Under the pieces are notes generated by a model, which was not told the DNA's origin, ran no database searches, and worked only from the letters and a program-made list of their open reading frames with translations. The position numbers were made by a program, and so were the translations under genes. A stretch of 64,000 nt of DNA, taken from positions 248,001 to 312,000 of the forward strand of contig JAKZHN010000019.1 in assembly GCA_037179335.1 (NCBI GenBank), given 5' to 3'. The stretch is from Cyclaneusma minus. Its lineage: Eukaryota > Ascomycota > Leotiomycetes > Marthamycetales > Marthamycetaceae. This document shows positions 20,076-31,331 of this stretch, piece after piece (position 1 is the first letter of the stretch; each line of letters starts with the position of its first letter).

Positions 20076-21979
20076 ATGGCGGACGAGGAGAAGGCCAAAG
20101 CTGAGAAGCTTGCAGCGGCCAAGAAACGCGTATGTTTGCTTGCTGCGTTTGCAATGTTGGATGCCATTGAGTGACGATACAGGAGGCTAACACGTATGCT
20201 AGGTCGAGCAATTGAAGAAGCAAAAGGCCAAGCAAGGCGCCAAAAAGGAGGACAAGAAGGAGAAAAAGGCCGAGCCAGCACCCGAAAGCCCCAAACCCGA
20301 CGACAAACCGACGGAGGAAGAGGCAGAAGCCACACCACAGGATGAAACCACCAAGGACGAGGAACCTAAAGCTTCGGAAGGTGCTCCAACAGAGGCAGCA
20401 GATCCCCCATCATCGACAGCTCAATCGAAGACACGATCACTCTCTTTCCGACAAGCCTCTATCTCGAGTCCCGGCCCATCCGCCGCAGGTCTGAAGTTGC
20501 CTGCCGAAGGCGAAACAGGCCCTGATATCTACCGCAAGCAGGCAGCGCGCATCGACGAACTTGAACGGGAGAACAAACGCCTTGCCAAGGAAGCCACAGA
20601 CAACGAGAAGCGATGGAAGAAGGCCGAGGAAGAGCTAGACGACCTGCGAGATCCCGAGACCGAGTCTAAGCCTTCCACATCATCATCAGGTGCTGGCGGA
20701 AATTCCGAAGAAATAGAGAAGCTAGTACGTACATCTATATCCACCTCAACTCCTATTTCCCTCCCCTCGGGGCCTCAGGGGGTGTAGCAATTGCCCACTA
20801 ACAATCTCCTAGAAATCCGAAATCGCGGCTCTCACACGACAAAATGCCCAACTCCAAGCCCAATACGCCCGCCCCGCCCGCCACGGCTCCTCGCCCTCCA
20901 TATCGCAACCACCCCCCTCATCCGAGCTCTCCGCTCAGCTCGCCTCCAAATCCGCTACCATCGAGTCCATGGAACTGGAACTATCCTCTCTCCGCGCCGC
21001 ACTCGAACGGACCGCTTCCGGCTCCTCTCTTGAAAAAGAGCAAATCGAATCCCTTGCCCAAAAGCTCCAACGCTCTGAGAAAACAGCCACACAGGCACAA
21101 CAGGAGCTTGGGGACTTGAAAAAGAACTTGGAAAGGACGACTGAGAAAGCTGTTAAGGAATCGAGCAGTAGGACGAGTGCGGAGACGAGGGTGAAGACGT
21201 TGGAAAGGGAGGCTGAGGAGGCGCGAGGCAGCATCAGCGAATTGCAGAAAAAGGTTGACGGCTTGGAGAAGAAAGTCACTACTTTGACTACACTGCACAA
21301 GGAGCATGATTCACGCTCTCAGGCGCAGAAAAAAGCTCTAGAGGCGGCGCAGAAAGAATCTTCGGATCTAAGACTTAAGATTGGTAGTCTGGAAAACGAA
21401 AATTCGAGACTGAAAGAGGCGGCGGAGAGGGCGCGGAAGGCGGCTGTGGATGGCGATGCGGCCGGGGTGGAAGAGCTGGAAGATGAAGAGCGCATGCGCT
21501 TGGAGAAGAAAGTACGTGATTTGGAGAGTGAGGTCTTCGAGTTGAAGAGCGGTGTGTGGAGGGAGAGGAGGATGGAGATTGATGAGGCGACGAGTCCAGG
21601 CGGCAGGTTTACGGACGTGGATCTGAGCGATAGGAGGAAGAGCGGAGGCGCGATGTTGCAGGGTGGCGCGCAGAGAGGCCATGCTGGAGGAATTGGCGAG
21701 TTTTTCGCCAGTGGGATTAACGCTTTTACGAGTAGTGTGACGGGTGCGAGTGCGTCAGGGGTTACATATGGGGAGAAAGATGAGTTGTTGCTCGAGGATG
21801 ATGAGATGGAGTTTGATGAGGAGGCGTTTAGGGCGGCGCAGGAGGAGGAGGCGAGGAAGAGAATCGAGCGCGTGAAGGAGGTTAAGAGGGGCTTGAAGAA
21901 TTGGGAGAGCTGGAGGCTGGATTTGGTGGAGCAGAGGAGGGGGGGTGGGGAGGGGGCGGGGGAGATCTTTGAGGTTTGA
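20076..21979 (+). CDS. Coiled-coil protein, fungal 'M protein repeat' type
   Basis: Three exons (20076-20129, 20203-20724, 20813-21979) give 580 residues. The introns have donors GTATGT and GTACGT and acceptors GCTAG and CCTAG. The N-terminus is Lys/Ala/Glu-rich (MADEEKAKAEKLAAAKKRVE), followed by a disordered Pro/Glu/Ser stretch to about residue 125. Long heptad-rich coiled coil covers about 130-420 (ARIDELERENKRLAKEA; ATIESMELELSSLRAALERT). The C-terminus has an acidic patch (LLLEDDEMEFDEEAFRAAQE) and then a conserved basic helix RIERVKEVKRGLKNWESWRL before GEIFEV. I recall this C-terminal arrangement from fungal proteins annotated 'M protein repeat protein', which have golgin-like architecture. 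A role as a membrane-tethering or scaffold coiled coil is inferred from shape only. Confidence 0.85.
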
Positions 21980-22732
21980 GGCGTGATGTGCTTGGGTGGG
22001 ATTTGAAAGTGAGGGATGGATGGTAGATTTGTTGTAGGATGCAATGGAATTTGATTGTCATCTCACAGTTCGGGAACGTCTAGCGTACCTAGGTATCTTC
22101 GCTCTCGGAAAGCCGAAGACTTTGGTTCTATGAGTGAGCTGTTGACTTCAGAAAGGGAAAAAAAAGAGGGGAAAAGGTGAAAAAAAATATTCAAAAGCAA
22201 AGGATGAAAAAGCCCTCGCAAGAATACAAAAAGTCGAACAGATGGTCAAGTGCTGTTTTTGGGACTTACCACTTGACCAACACACCTTTCAAAGTGGATG
22301 GCACGATATTATACACTTTTATTTATGTGGGTACGTACCGAGCACCTCGCCACGTGCTTGCCACGTGCTTCCTCAGTCTGGTCTGACTGTCTGGAATAGG
22401 GGAACTTCGTTTTCATTTGTTCAAAGACGACTGAGTAAGGAACTGTTGCCGGTCAAGTTCTCAACACAGGTTTACTTCGACGGACCGAAGAATCCGCGGA
22501 CCTTATCCATCTCTAGAAGCTCCGGTAAAATTTGAGGGATTGAGAACGAACTATACGGTGGTCTGCCAATTTTCCCCCAAGAGACCTACGAACTCGGAGG
22601 AACCTATGAAAGTGTTGATACAGATCGGTCGGAAAACACACAGGGAGCACTACAAGTCCTACGCACGCCGCAAATGGTACCACGAACAGCCTCCAAACCA
22701 GCAGAAGCACAAGCGTACGCGCCGCCCGAAAA
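21980..22732. other. Intergenic region with paired E-box motifs
   Basis: An A-rich purine tract lies at 22150-22200. Two CACGTG palindromes 11 bp apart lie at 22351-22356 and 22362-22367 within a tandem GCCACGTGCTT repeat. Minus-strand open frames here overlap the end of the broken gene to the right and look non-coding. Confidence 0.45.
22351..22367. promoter_or_regulatory. Two tandem CACGTG (E-box) sites
   Basis: CACGTG occurs twice with identical flanks, 11 bp apart, about one helical turn. CACGTG is the core recognised by bHLH regulators (Pho4/Cbf1/SREBP types in fungi). It lies downstream of both neighbouring genes as annotated, so a target gene is not obvious. Confidence 0.3.
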
Positions 22733-23350
22733 TTACAGATATCTGGCAGGACAGACACTGTCGAGCTGCTGAGAAGAAATGCGCTCACCAGTAGGGATGT
22801 CGAGCACCCTGGCCAAAAGTAAAACCATTAAATTCCCTAGATAGAAACTCAACTCTGTGAGAATCTCCAGACCTCGAGTAAGATCGAGATCATCGTCTGC
22901 GCGAACAGGACCAGATTCGCTTGTTTGCCATGTCTCAACACTATTCCCCCCAAACCACCTGTATGTCTTTGTCTCACTGGTAGTTGGCGATTCTGAGCAT
23001 GCAATGCTCATCGCCATATACGAAATAGAAACTGGAACGTACCTAGGAGGACGGTCTTGAACCAATCAACCATAGGTATTGGTCAGAGTGGAAGCTTCTA
23101 GTACGAGTTCACTAGAAAGGACGTCATCGAGACATCGTGTTCCGAAGGGTGAGTTCGGTCCGCACCATTCTGTGATCCGACAAGAGAACTTCTGATATTC
23201 TCCAGAGAAATTGTGGTCTATTTCTTGGGATGTATTGATGGTCTGGAGGATCAGGGGCCCAACCCGTGTGAAAACTTCGTAAAGACGCCTTGTTGGGCCA
23301 TGGCTCGTGTCGACAGTCTCTCCTGTTTCAACTGGTACTTCTCCGTCCAT
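22733..23350 (-). pseudogene. Frameshifted paralogue of the 24.1-kb gene
   Basis: Read on the minus strand from ATG at 23350, the first exon (23043-23350) parallels the plus-strand gene at 24107. The shared pieces are GPTRRLYEVFTRVGPLILQTI versus GPAQRLYKSTLEIFPLIVDTI, and CLDDVLSSEL versus VLDDLLSDDL. Just before the shared MV(D/G)W(F/L)K motif the two sequences differ by four bases. This throws the minus-strand copy out of frame and gives a TGA at 23064-23066. The homologous frame resumes as MVDWFKTVLL and reaches a donor (GTACGT) at the same place as in the intact copy. A second exon would be 22733-22958. It is either a pseudogene, a truncated protein of about 94 residues, or an assembly error. 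The family itself was not recognised. Confidence 0.55.
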
Positions 23351-24106
23351 GGCGATGAAACGGGTGAAAGTGGACAATGTGACTTTTGAAAAGCTTCCTC
23401 GAAGATACACAAAAAAAAGGTTGAAGAATCACAGAAGACAGTTGAGCGAGTCTAATGTATTAGGCAGCCTTGTCAATGACTCACTTACCTATCCCATACC
23501 CTGTTTCTGTCGCAGGAGTCTGCCCCGCGCTCGCATTGTCGTGGCTGTGAAAAATCGTCGAATGGAAAAGCGAGATTTAACGCCGGGCGCTGCGCTCGCG
23601 AGGCGTGGTGAATCAATGAGATACCTCGTGGCCAACATCGCCCCAGTGCTGCATCCATTACTCCGTCCCTTGCATTTCTAAGGTACTACTCGTCCCCCAC
23701 AGCCGTCCGCAGTCATCGGCAGTCCACACACGCCACCTTCCTTCCAATATCTCGTCAGACAGTATCGGCTACTAAGTATGTTCAGAGTTCCAATAACGCC
23801 CCGTAAATAGCGTGATACGTGTTCTCGATCCATGTCGCTCGCCCTGCCTAATAGGTAGCCAGTAAATCATCTTGCCAAGGCCAAGCGACCTCCTGTATGA
23901 GTCCGGAATCCTTTCATGCTGCCCATCATTCTTTCCATTCTTCCCATTCTTTCCGAACAACCACACACGTTAGACACATGCGAACCCACCAACACAGGAG
24001 GAGTACATCGTAGCCTCGAACAAAATTCTTGATTTACGCTGCAATCGACCTCAGTCACCTTTATTTCCTGAAGTGTTCCATGTTCAGTTTCATCCGATAT
24101 ATTGTT
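23351..24106. promoter_or_regulatory. Region between head-to-head paralogues
   Basis: About 750 bp separate the starts of the two paralogous genes. The homology extends slightly upstream of both ATGs (FTRFIAMDGE versus FIRYIVMAMKG), so the true starts may lie a little further out. No other feature was recognised. A phased (TCTTTCCATTCTTCCCATTC)-like pyrimidine tract lies at 23925-23955. Confidence 0.35.
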
Positions 24107-24895
24107 ATGGCGATGAAGGGAGACAAGCCAGAAGAGAACTCTGCCAGACCGACCATGCTCGAGCCGAAGAATGGACCAGCACAACGCCTCTACAAGTCCA
24201 CCCTGGAAATCTTCCCCCTAATTGTCGATACCATCACCCAACCCGACGCCCATCAGACTCTACGAGATGAGTGCTTCAAGTTTGATTTGTGGAACTCCGG
24301 CTTGCAAACATCCTCCGGGGTTCTTGATGATCTTCTCTCTGATGATTTGGAAACGCGAGGTCTTACCCTGGATGCTATGGTTGGCTGGTTGAAACAGCTG
24401 CTCAAAAGTAAGCTTTTAGTCCTCTTTCCACAGCACTTTATCAGTAGCTAACATCTCGTAGTCCCTACAGTTTGCCCGAAATACGATTGGTCGCCAATCT
24501 CTCGACAGGTGGCAGACCTTCGAGATGTGACTGATGAAATCGACGAGATTGCGAGCGCTGCCATCGCAGAGTCAAGACGACAAGACGGATTTACCTGGCC
24601 TCGAAGATCGCTAGCCGAAAGCGATAACACTTTTGAAGGTGTTGTCCACAATTTGAGTCGCTATACACGATATCTAAACAAACAGATACCGGCACTCGAT
24701 ACCATAGCACGAGACCCCGTCTTCCGCGCCAAGCACACCTCTGTATCATCTTTCCAATCAGGATCATCGCAGCCAAATATCACGCGGGAACAGACCTCGG
24801 CCCGGGACTCTCGTCCTATGTCGACGCACTCGGAACACCGGGTGCGACGATCGCCATCGTATTCCTCAGACCGAAGTGTGAAAGTGGCTTCGTAG
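24107..24895 (+). CDS. Unrecognised fungal protein, intact member of a local pair
   Basis: Two exons (24107-24407 and 24462-24895) give 244 residues. The intron has donor GTAAGC, a GCTAAC branch site and acceptor CGTAG. Residues about 20-100 form a helical domain shared with the broken minus-strand copy (GPAQRLYKSTLEIFPLIVDT; ECFKFDLWNSGLQ; LDDLLSDDLETRGLTLDAMV). Residues about 105-170 include DWSPISRQVADLRDVTDEID and look helical. The C-terminus (about 195-244) is Ser/Arg-rich and disordered. Amino-acid conservation between the copies, beyond nucleotide identity, supports this strand as coding. The helical N-terminal region is reminiscent in style of HeLo/death-like domains in fungal signalling proteins, but no diagnostic motif was seen, so function is unknown. 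An antisense frame (24661-25101) overlaps exon 2. Confidence 0.6.
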
Positions 24896-25520
24896 GGCTG
24901 GATAGGATCGAACTTCACTTGCCGTCCCAAGTGGACTTGTTCCCAACCCCGATCGCTGACGAGCTCAAGAACCTCGAGGGCCGTAGAGGTCGAAAACGAT
25001 CTGAACCTAGGCTCTAGACGCAGATAAGGGCTGTCGTGATGTGATTGAAGAAAAGGAAATCGGGCCACCAGGCGGTTTGAGCTCGTGTTATCCAAGGTCA
25101 TGGCGAACTGGTAGAGATCACAAGAGTGTTGCGATCTATTGAGACTGGAGGTTTCGGAAGCGGACTCTACTCTCTATGTTTCAAGTTCAATCCCAGCTCA
25201 ATGTCTGTCGCTACTTTCTTCGCAGCTCGGTATCCCTATTCCATCAACCATCCCCTACTCCGGCACCATGTGACACGATCCAAATCCTCTGCTTTCCACA
25301 TTTCATTCCTCTCTGGGTAAACATAGGAGAAGTTGTTCTGAGACACTGACGTGATCTCACTTCCATCTCAATGTTTTTTGTTCGCACATCTTGTGTATTT
25401 TCCGGCGGAGCTGGGCCCTTGACTGCTCTCATGTCTTGTCGTCACGAATCTCGTGGTTTTAGTAGTTATAGCTATGCGCGTTATCTAAATTGGAATTTGA
25501 AGCATAAGTTCCTTGAGGCA

Positions 25521-25838
25521 TTACATGTGTCTGTGGTGTTGTTGCTGCTCTGACGGTTCCATATACTCAAGCCCAGAGGCTGTAAAGGCGCGAGGTGATG
25601 GATGCATATCGTGGATGTGATCGACGTGTGTGTCTTCGGTGCCTTCGGCGTTAAATGCCATGTTGTTGTGCATTTCTATGAGCAGAGAGGGCTGTGGCTG
25701 GGAGACATTGGCGACGATGGAGGTGTTGAGGTTATCGAGTTCTATTTTCAGCGATTGCCAGTCGGAGAGGTGGACCCATTCGCGGTTGTCAAGGCTCTCA
25801 GGGGGAGCCAGAAGAAAGTCCAAGAGAAACTAAGAGGA
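25521..25838 (-). pseudogene. Fragment of an unrecognised minus-strand gene
   Basis: An acceptor-like CTTCTCCTCTTAG is followed by a frame of about 105 codons with protein-like composition (FLLDFLLAPPESLDNREWVH, then SDWQSLKIELDNLNTSIVAN), ending in a His/Gln-rich tail. Upstream, in another frame, LPDGCYYGLRY precedes a stop. I could not connect a complete gene. It is probably a 3' exon or a remnant. Confidence 0.25.
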
Positions 25839-26031
25839 GAAGTTTCTGCAGGCCAGCCGGCACCAGATTAAACATATCTCAGGCCGTAGTAACAGCCATC
25901 GGGCAGTTGAGGCCCGAAGGGCAGCAAGATAGAAGTTCCAGAAAAGATGAGAACTTAGCCGTGAATTTCTCCGTCAAACTGTCAGCATCGGGAATGGACT
26001 CCATTCTCTTCAATTCAGACTTCAAAGCTCA

Positions 26032-26236
26032 GCCACCGCCGAAGGTGTCACGGAGACCTACTGAGGGGGCCAAGAGCCCGAACAAGCAGTAGGTAAAGAC
26101 TGGATTAGTGAAGCTAATGGGAGAAGGAGAGGTTTGGGAATCTCCTTTGTTTTATAATATATATACCCAGCGCTAACAAAGGCGCTGGCAGACAAAGGAG
26201 CGGCAGCCTAAGGCATTAGCCTTCAAACCCCGTAAC
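26032..26236 (-). repeat. Inverted repeat, left arm
   Basis: Read on the minus strand from GTTACGGGGTTTGAAGGCT, this arm matches 31316-31520 on the plus strand at roughly three-quarters to four-fifths identity by eye. Shared blocks are ATGCCTTAGGC, AGCGCCTTT, AAGGAGATTCC, TTTACCTACTGCTT and CCCTCAGT(A/T)GGTCTCC. The plus strand here also ends an open frame (25907-26092) whose last codons read KVSRRPTEGAKSPNKQ; the other arm encodes KVSGRPTEGAKGPKKQ in the same relative frame. Confidence 0.75.
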
Positions 26237-28133
26237 AGAAAGGTCCCCTGGCTTTCAATATCTTTCACCCTTCTTCGCAGCTCGGTCTCTCTATTCCTGA
26301 GATGTTGAATGAGAATACAATGACGCACACATGACACATCACCCCAAAGATAAAGTGCTTGGAGGAGTGTGTCCAGGGGAGTGAAGTGAATGACGTGGTA
26401 CCTGAAACATCCGACGAACTACTATGAGCAGGCAGCAGGCTTTGACCTGGAAAATTGCGGCTCTGCTTCTGAACGCTAGTTACCGCCCACGTACAAAACC
26501 TGTTATTGAATCTGACTTGCCCGCAAGGCTATGCTGCCACCAAAGTCGGACTTTCGAACGCCTTCGGCCTTCCCATGCAGTATCCCGCTGTCGCAGCCAC
26601 GCTGATGAGGGGTCAGGGATGTGCATGGGTCGAAGATAGGCGCCAAAGAGACTGGAGCCTAGACCATCCTCCTCAGCCTAAGAACGGCAATCTTTGAGGC
26701 TCTGGTTATCTTTGTGGCGAGAGCGAGAAATGATATTCACTCTATACTTAGCGGGCTGCATTGAGGCTTCCTTCGGTGTGGCCTCTTTTGTCCACGGGCT
26801 TGTATGATGCAGCGGGGCTTCCGTACCTTAATAAGGTAGTACTTTCGATTATATCAGAGTTCACCATGAATTAATTTGCTCGCGAGTTCAAATCTGGTGT
26901 TTATAGCTTTTCGGAAGCTAGCAATATCATTCGTAAGTAAAAAGTATGTGTCCAATATACGAAGTAAACTACGGGAATAAGCGGGTTGAGAGGAATGGCT
27001 CGGAAACCCGTAATAAGGATTGGTGGAAATAAAAGGCGCCAAGCGACACAGCCAGTTTGCTGCATCTCAAGATCAGCGCTGTAGAACAAAATCCTGCTCT
27101 TTTCTTAACTATTTCTCTGAGCTTCTCCTTTTGTACGTGGACCTTGATTGGTGGGACTCTCACTTTTCAGCCGCCGGTCTCGTGTTTTGGGCCTCCGCGA
27201 ACCCCCCGTCTCCTTTTGACCCCAGAATCAGCCCTCTCGTACAACGCGAAGCACAACGTTCATCATATGTTACGCTGCGCCGTCAAGGGCATACGAAAAG
27301 AGAAGCGGCTGAGCGATAAGAGAGTACCGCTGCGCCGCTTTGGCGACTGGCAGAGTAGTACTCACAGGCCTCGCTGCTGTGATACTGATGGGATGAGTGC
27401 CCCTACTGGCTTCTTCATTTGTACCAGTACGTCTAGGCTGTTAATTTCGTTTTATCTGCATTTCATTTGAATCCGGCAGTATAGTTTCTTATGTCTGCTT
27501 ATTACCCGAGTTCTCGTCCCGATTCTTCATTCAGTACATGTTGAGTACCACGGCAGCCCGCAACCTGCAGGCGATTCACACTGCTTCGAGATCTCAGACA
27601 CAGCATTGGTCTTGAGCCGGATCCTGATGGTCGGTATTCGGGGTGCGACGCCCGGCAAATCAGGTACAGAGCCGCTATCACCTCGTGCTTATCCAGAGCT
27701 GCCAGCCTTGAACGGTTCACTTGAGCACTGTGGCGGCTGGAAACTGCTTCCCACTCTTTCAGTCTCTCACTCACACATATTTCTGGCGAGCATGTGCCTC
27801 ACTTCAACCTACATACCACTAATGTGGAGATATTTTCGTAAGTCGCCTTCTCTGAAGCCCTACTACTTCTGCTCACAATGGATAGAATTCGAAGCTTGGG
27901 GCTGTGGAAGAGACGAAAGGCCGAACGAGGCCCCTGAGTCGCGCGCCGTCAATCCTCCTTGGGAAAGACAGGAGCTCATGTGCAACTCGGCCAGGCTGCG
28001 GCAAACGCCTTGACCCTACCTGGACTGGCATGTCAGTTGAGCTGTCTTCGCTCCATCGATCTCTCGCGAGCGCTAGCGATTGGGTAGATTACAACGAGCG
28101 GACTGGGTCAACTCATATCTCCAACTTGCCAAC

Positions 28134-31100
28134 ATGGCTCCCAAAAGACAATCGAAAAGGAGTAACACCTGGGAGGAGAACGGAACACATCACGCCACTC
28201 ATTCGAAAGATCTTCCGGCGGATAAGTTTCTAAAGGATATTCGAAACGACATCTACCAGAACAGCTACAAGCGTGGGGATCCATCAGCGCAGTTTATCAC
28301 CAAATGCGAGCTAGAACAAATCTGGACGGCAGAGAGATTTGAAAAGTTTGTCGATATAGTATGCCTCAAGATTGGGCGTTTATCCATCCAGACTGTGAAG
28401 CAGAACTTCATAAAAACAATCTCAATCTTGGTCACCATGCACTGGAGCGAGTGGTCTCGCTTTGGCGAAATATACCTCGAAGATCCAGAATCGAATGGCA
28501 GTTTCAAAAGGGCTGATCATGCACTTCATCTTCTGGAACTCAAAAGTCTCGAGGAGGATAAATTCCTGGGCAGAGATTGGGCCTGGCACTTCCTACTATA
28601 CCGACCTCTGTTTCTGCCCATTATTGTCGAGAAAGGCAGTCATGAAATATATGGAAAGCAATGGAGACTGCCGTTCACCAATCCGGAGAGCAAGCTGATA
28701 GGCCGGGGCGCCTATGGAGAAGTAACACGGGAGGTTATTGCTAGCAGACAGTACCTCGAGGGGACAACAACAGGCAAATACCTGAATGAAGTAAGTATTC
28801 CATGGCGTGTCATAGTCAACAGCTTAGAGAACGAAGTGTCCTCACTTCTCGATGTCGTGTGAAAGGCGACGAGTGTGAAGAGTAGAATTTTGCAAGCTGA
28901 CCAGCTTCAGGAAGAACTTCAAGTCGCCGTGAAAACTTTTCGGACCCAGTTGAGTGCGCGCAAAGAAGTAAAGAAGCTGGAGACTCTGATATCAAGTTTG
29001 TCGAATCATGATCACATCACTACCCACCTGGCTACTATCAAAATCGAGGACAAATTGCATATTCTGTCACCGTTGGCCGATATGGATCTTCAGAAATTGG
29101 TGTACAACAAGCACAACAATCTCCGCTATACTTTGGATCACTTGCTCAGCGAACTCTCGAACGTGGCTGGTGCCCTTGATTACCTTCATCATAGCCTTCA
29201 GATCCCAGGCCGGAATGTTGTGTGCTTTCACATGGACCTAAAGCTGGACAACATCCTGATATACTTGTCCGGAGATTCTCCCGTAGGAACATGGAAGATA
29301 TCAGACTTCGGAATCTCAACACTCAAGGACTCCGGAGATCCAGATAGCTCAATCAGCCAGCAGCCAGTCGATCCTGCGAGACTGAGCGCTCCGAGCATTG
29401 GCGAAGCTGTACGACATCTTGCCAGCACAACGATGACAGTATCCAAACGCCCACCTGCAGCTTTCCAGGCTCCTGAAGTTGACGAAAAGAGCGAATCGAG
29501 AGTGGGCCGCAAAAGCGACATCTGGTCCTTGGGGTGTATATTATTTCAGGTGCTGGCTCTCGGAGTTGGTAAGGTAAAACTAGTCGAGGAGCTCGACTCG
29601 AAAAGAGCCAAAGATGCTGATGGCATCAAGGGGTTCAAAAATGACTTCTTCTACCGGCAAACTCCAGGTCAAGGATTTGAAATCAACCCGCATGTCAAAA
29701 CTTGGTTAGAAACCTGTCCTTCAACGTATACGGGACACGACCACCACATGCTGACGAATATATGTACTCTCATACTCTCGATGCTGAGCATCAATCGAGA
29801 GGATAGACCGAGTGCTGGGAAAGTACGCGATATCTTGATGGGTATTCACACGTCTACCGCACCAACTGAGTCTCCTGCCATTAACCAGCAGCCCTTTGCT
29901 CGGATTCTGCATGATGGTACACCTAGCACCCCAGCAATCGTGACTGAGTCTCCCAGCCCTACGGATGACATCCCCCATACGCAGCTGGGCAACGAAGTAG
30001 CCCCGGATTCCGAACACATACATAGCGAGACTGTTACCAAAGCAAGAACTCCCTCGCTCCCTCGACCTCAACCTCATGGTGAGCGTCGACAAACTGCATC
30101 ATCCCCGCCATTTGCAAGCGAAAGAATCTCACAGCAGCCATCGACCTCTTCTTCAATGAACCATCAGGTAGCCATTCCGGAACCCAGGAGAGATAATACA
30201 GCCGGCGGTACATCGAACAGCCCGCCTCAAACTGAATCATCATCTTCGCCCGAGTCCTCACGCGCTCCATCCGTTATTCATGTGTCTTCGGAAGGCAAAG
30301 ATTCTTATTCCTTGAAATTCCTACCCAGAGGCGTAATGAACTGCATCATATCTACGTCGCATGACTCACTGGCTTTTGTTGCACCGGGGGACATTCATCT
30401 TCACCTCCTCTACGATACTAAGACCCAGCATGCGATTCCGGCCCCCGAAAAATGTCTGTGGGTCTCAGCAAACCTTTCTGGTCAATACCTGTCGGCATTT
30501 GCATACAATAGACAGGAGAGAAAACGGGTGTTCAAGCTGTACACGGTACCGAATGATGGCCGATCTCTCGGCTCTGAAGAGATCCCGACTTCAAGTCTCA
30601 GCAGATTCCACCTCAACGAAGTGGGGGTATCGTCCAAGGGACATATTATTCTCGAATGCCAGGAAGGTCTTCGAATAGGCCAATTACATGACAAGTTGGA
30701 TTTGATACAGATGCAAGGAAATTGCATGGAAATTGGGTTTACTGCACATGGGACTTGGGCCTACGCCTGGTACTCATCAGAATGGCAACGCCACCACATT
30801 CAGTTTTGGCAGGTTGCAGATATAAGGCGCAGTCAGATTTATCAACACCAAATCATCGAAAGCGAACGCCACGTAAAACCCATCGAGCGACTCCTACCAT
30901 TCCCGACCTCTCCAAACTGCGTACTATGGAAGCGGCATAACAAGCTTTGCGTCCTCGCACCCTCCGTTTCCTCCTCGCATGTACCTCGTGAGAGGAAATT
31001 CTCGGAACTACAAGCTGTCGCCATCTCTCCAGACGAGAAAGCACTTATCGTTATTGAGTCCCAGAGATTAAGCACCCTTTCGGCGCCAGTTTCACTGGTC

Positions 31101-31331
31101 TCGGTCGTACCCTTGATATTCTCGGCCTCGGGATCGTGTTACATAGACAATAGTCCGACCATCGGCATGAGGTTGAGGGAGAAATTACCGAAAGAGCCGA
31201 AGTGCTCTGTCGCTGTGGATATAATGCAGAACGGCGACTTCCTAGTGACAGTCGCGCAATCCAATGGGAAAGTGGAACCAATTGTGGTCAAGGGGCTTAA
31301 GAAAGGAGACTTGGTGTTACGGGGTTTGTAG
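28134..31331 (+). CDS. Large protein kinase with N-terminal helical and C-terminal propeller-like regions
   Basis: Two exons (28134-28790 and 28911-31331) give 1025 residues. The intron (donor GTAAGT, acceptor TTCAG) falls inside the kinase N-lobe. Residues 1-185 form a helical domain typical of expanded fungal kinase families. The kinase domain starts at about 188 with the glycine loop GRGAYGEV, and the ATP-anchoring Lys is in VAVKTF (about 227). The catalytic loop reads HMDLKLDN (326-333), so the usual HRD Arg is Met while the catalytic Asp, Lys and Asn remain. DFG is at 351-353, and an APE-like QAPEVD lies near 398. A disordered Pro/Ser/Thr linker spans about 525-660. The last 360 residues are strand-rich (HDSLAFVAPGDIHLHLLYDT; LWVSANLSGQYLSAFAYN) and resemble a WD40-like propeller without clear WD repeats. 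It probably signals in the cytoplasm; substrate unknown. Its end lies inside one arm of an inverted repeat. Confidence 0.85.

Larger units (their letters stand above)
24896..28133. other. Variable region with gene fragments and one arm of an inverted repeat
   Basis: About 3.2 kb hold no intact gene that I can model. Minus-strand coding-like sequence lies at 25521-25840, and one arm of an inverted repeat at 26032-26236. A short shared segment (TTCTTCGCAGCTCGGT) occurs at 25217 and 26272. The part from 26.3 to 28.1 kb has only short frames without domain signal. Several in-frame stops and lost splice signals suggest decayed genes. Confidence 0.45.

Noticed and set aside
21319..22044. A Ser-rich 241-codon frame antisense to the coiled-coil gene
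   Set aside because: Reverse complements of Glu/Arg/Lys-rich coiled-coil codons give such Ser/Phe/Leu-rich frames. The sense protein is coherent over three exons.
24661..25101. A 146-codon minus-strand frame overlapping exon 2 of the 24.1-kb gene
   Set aside because: Two-thirds of it is antisense to an exon supported by paralogue conservation and splicing. The unique part is short and unrecognised.
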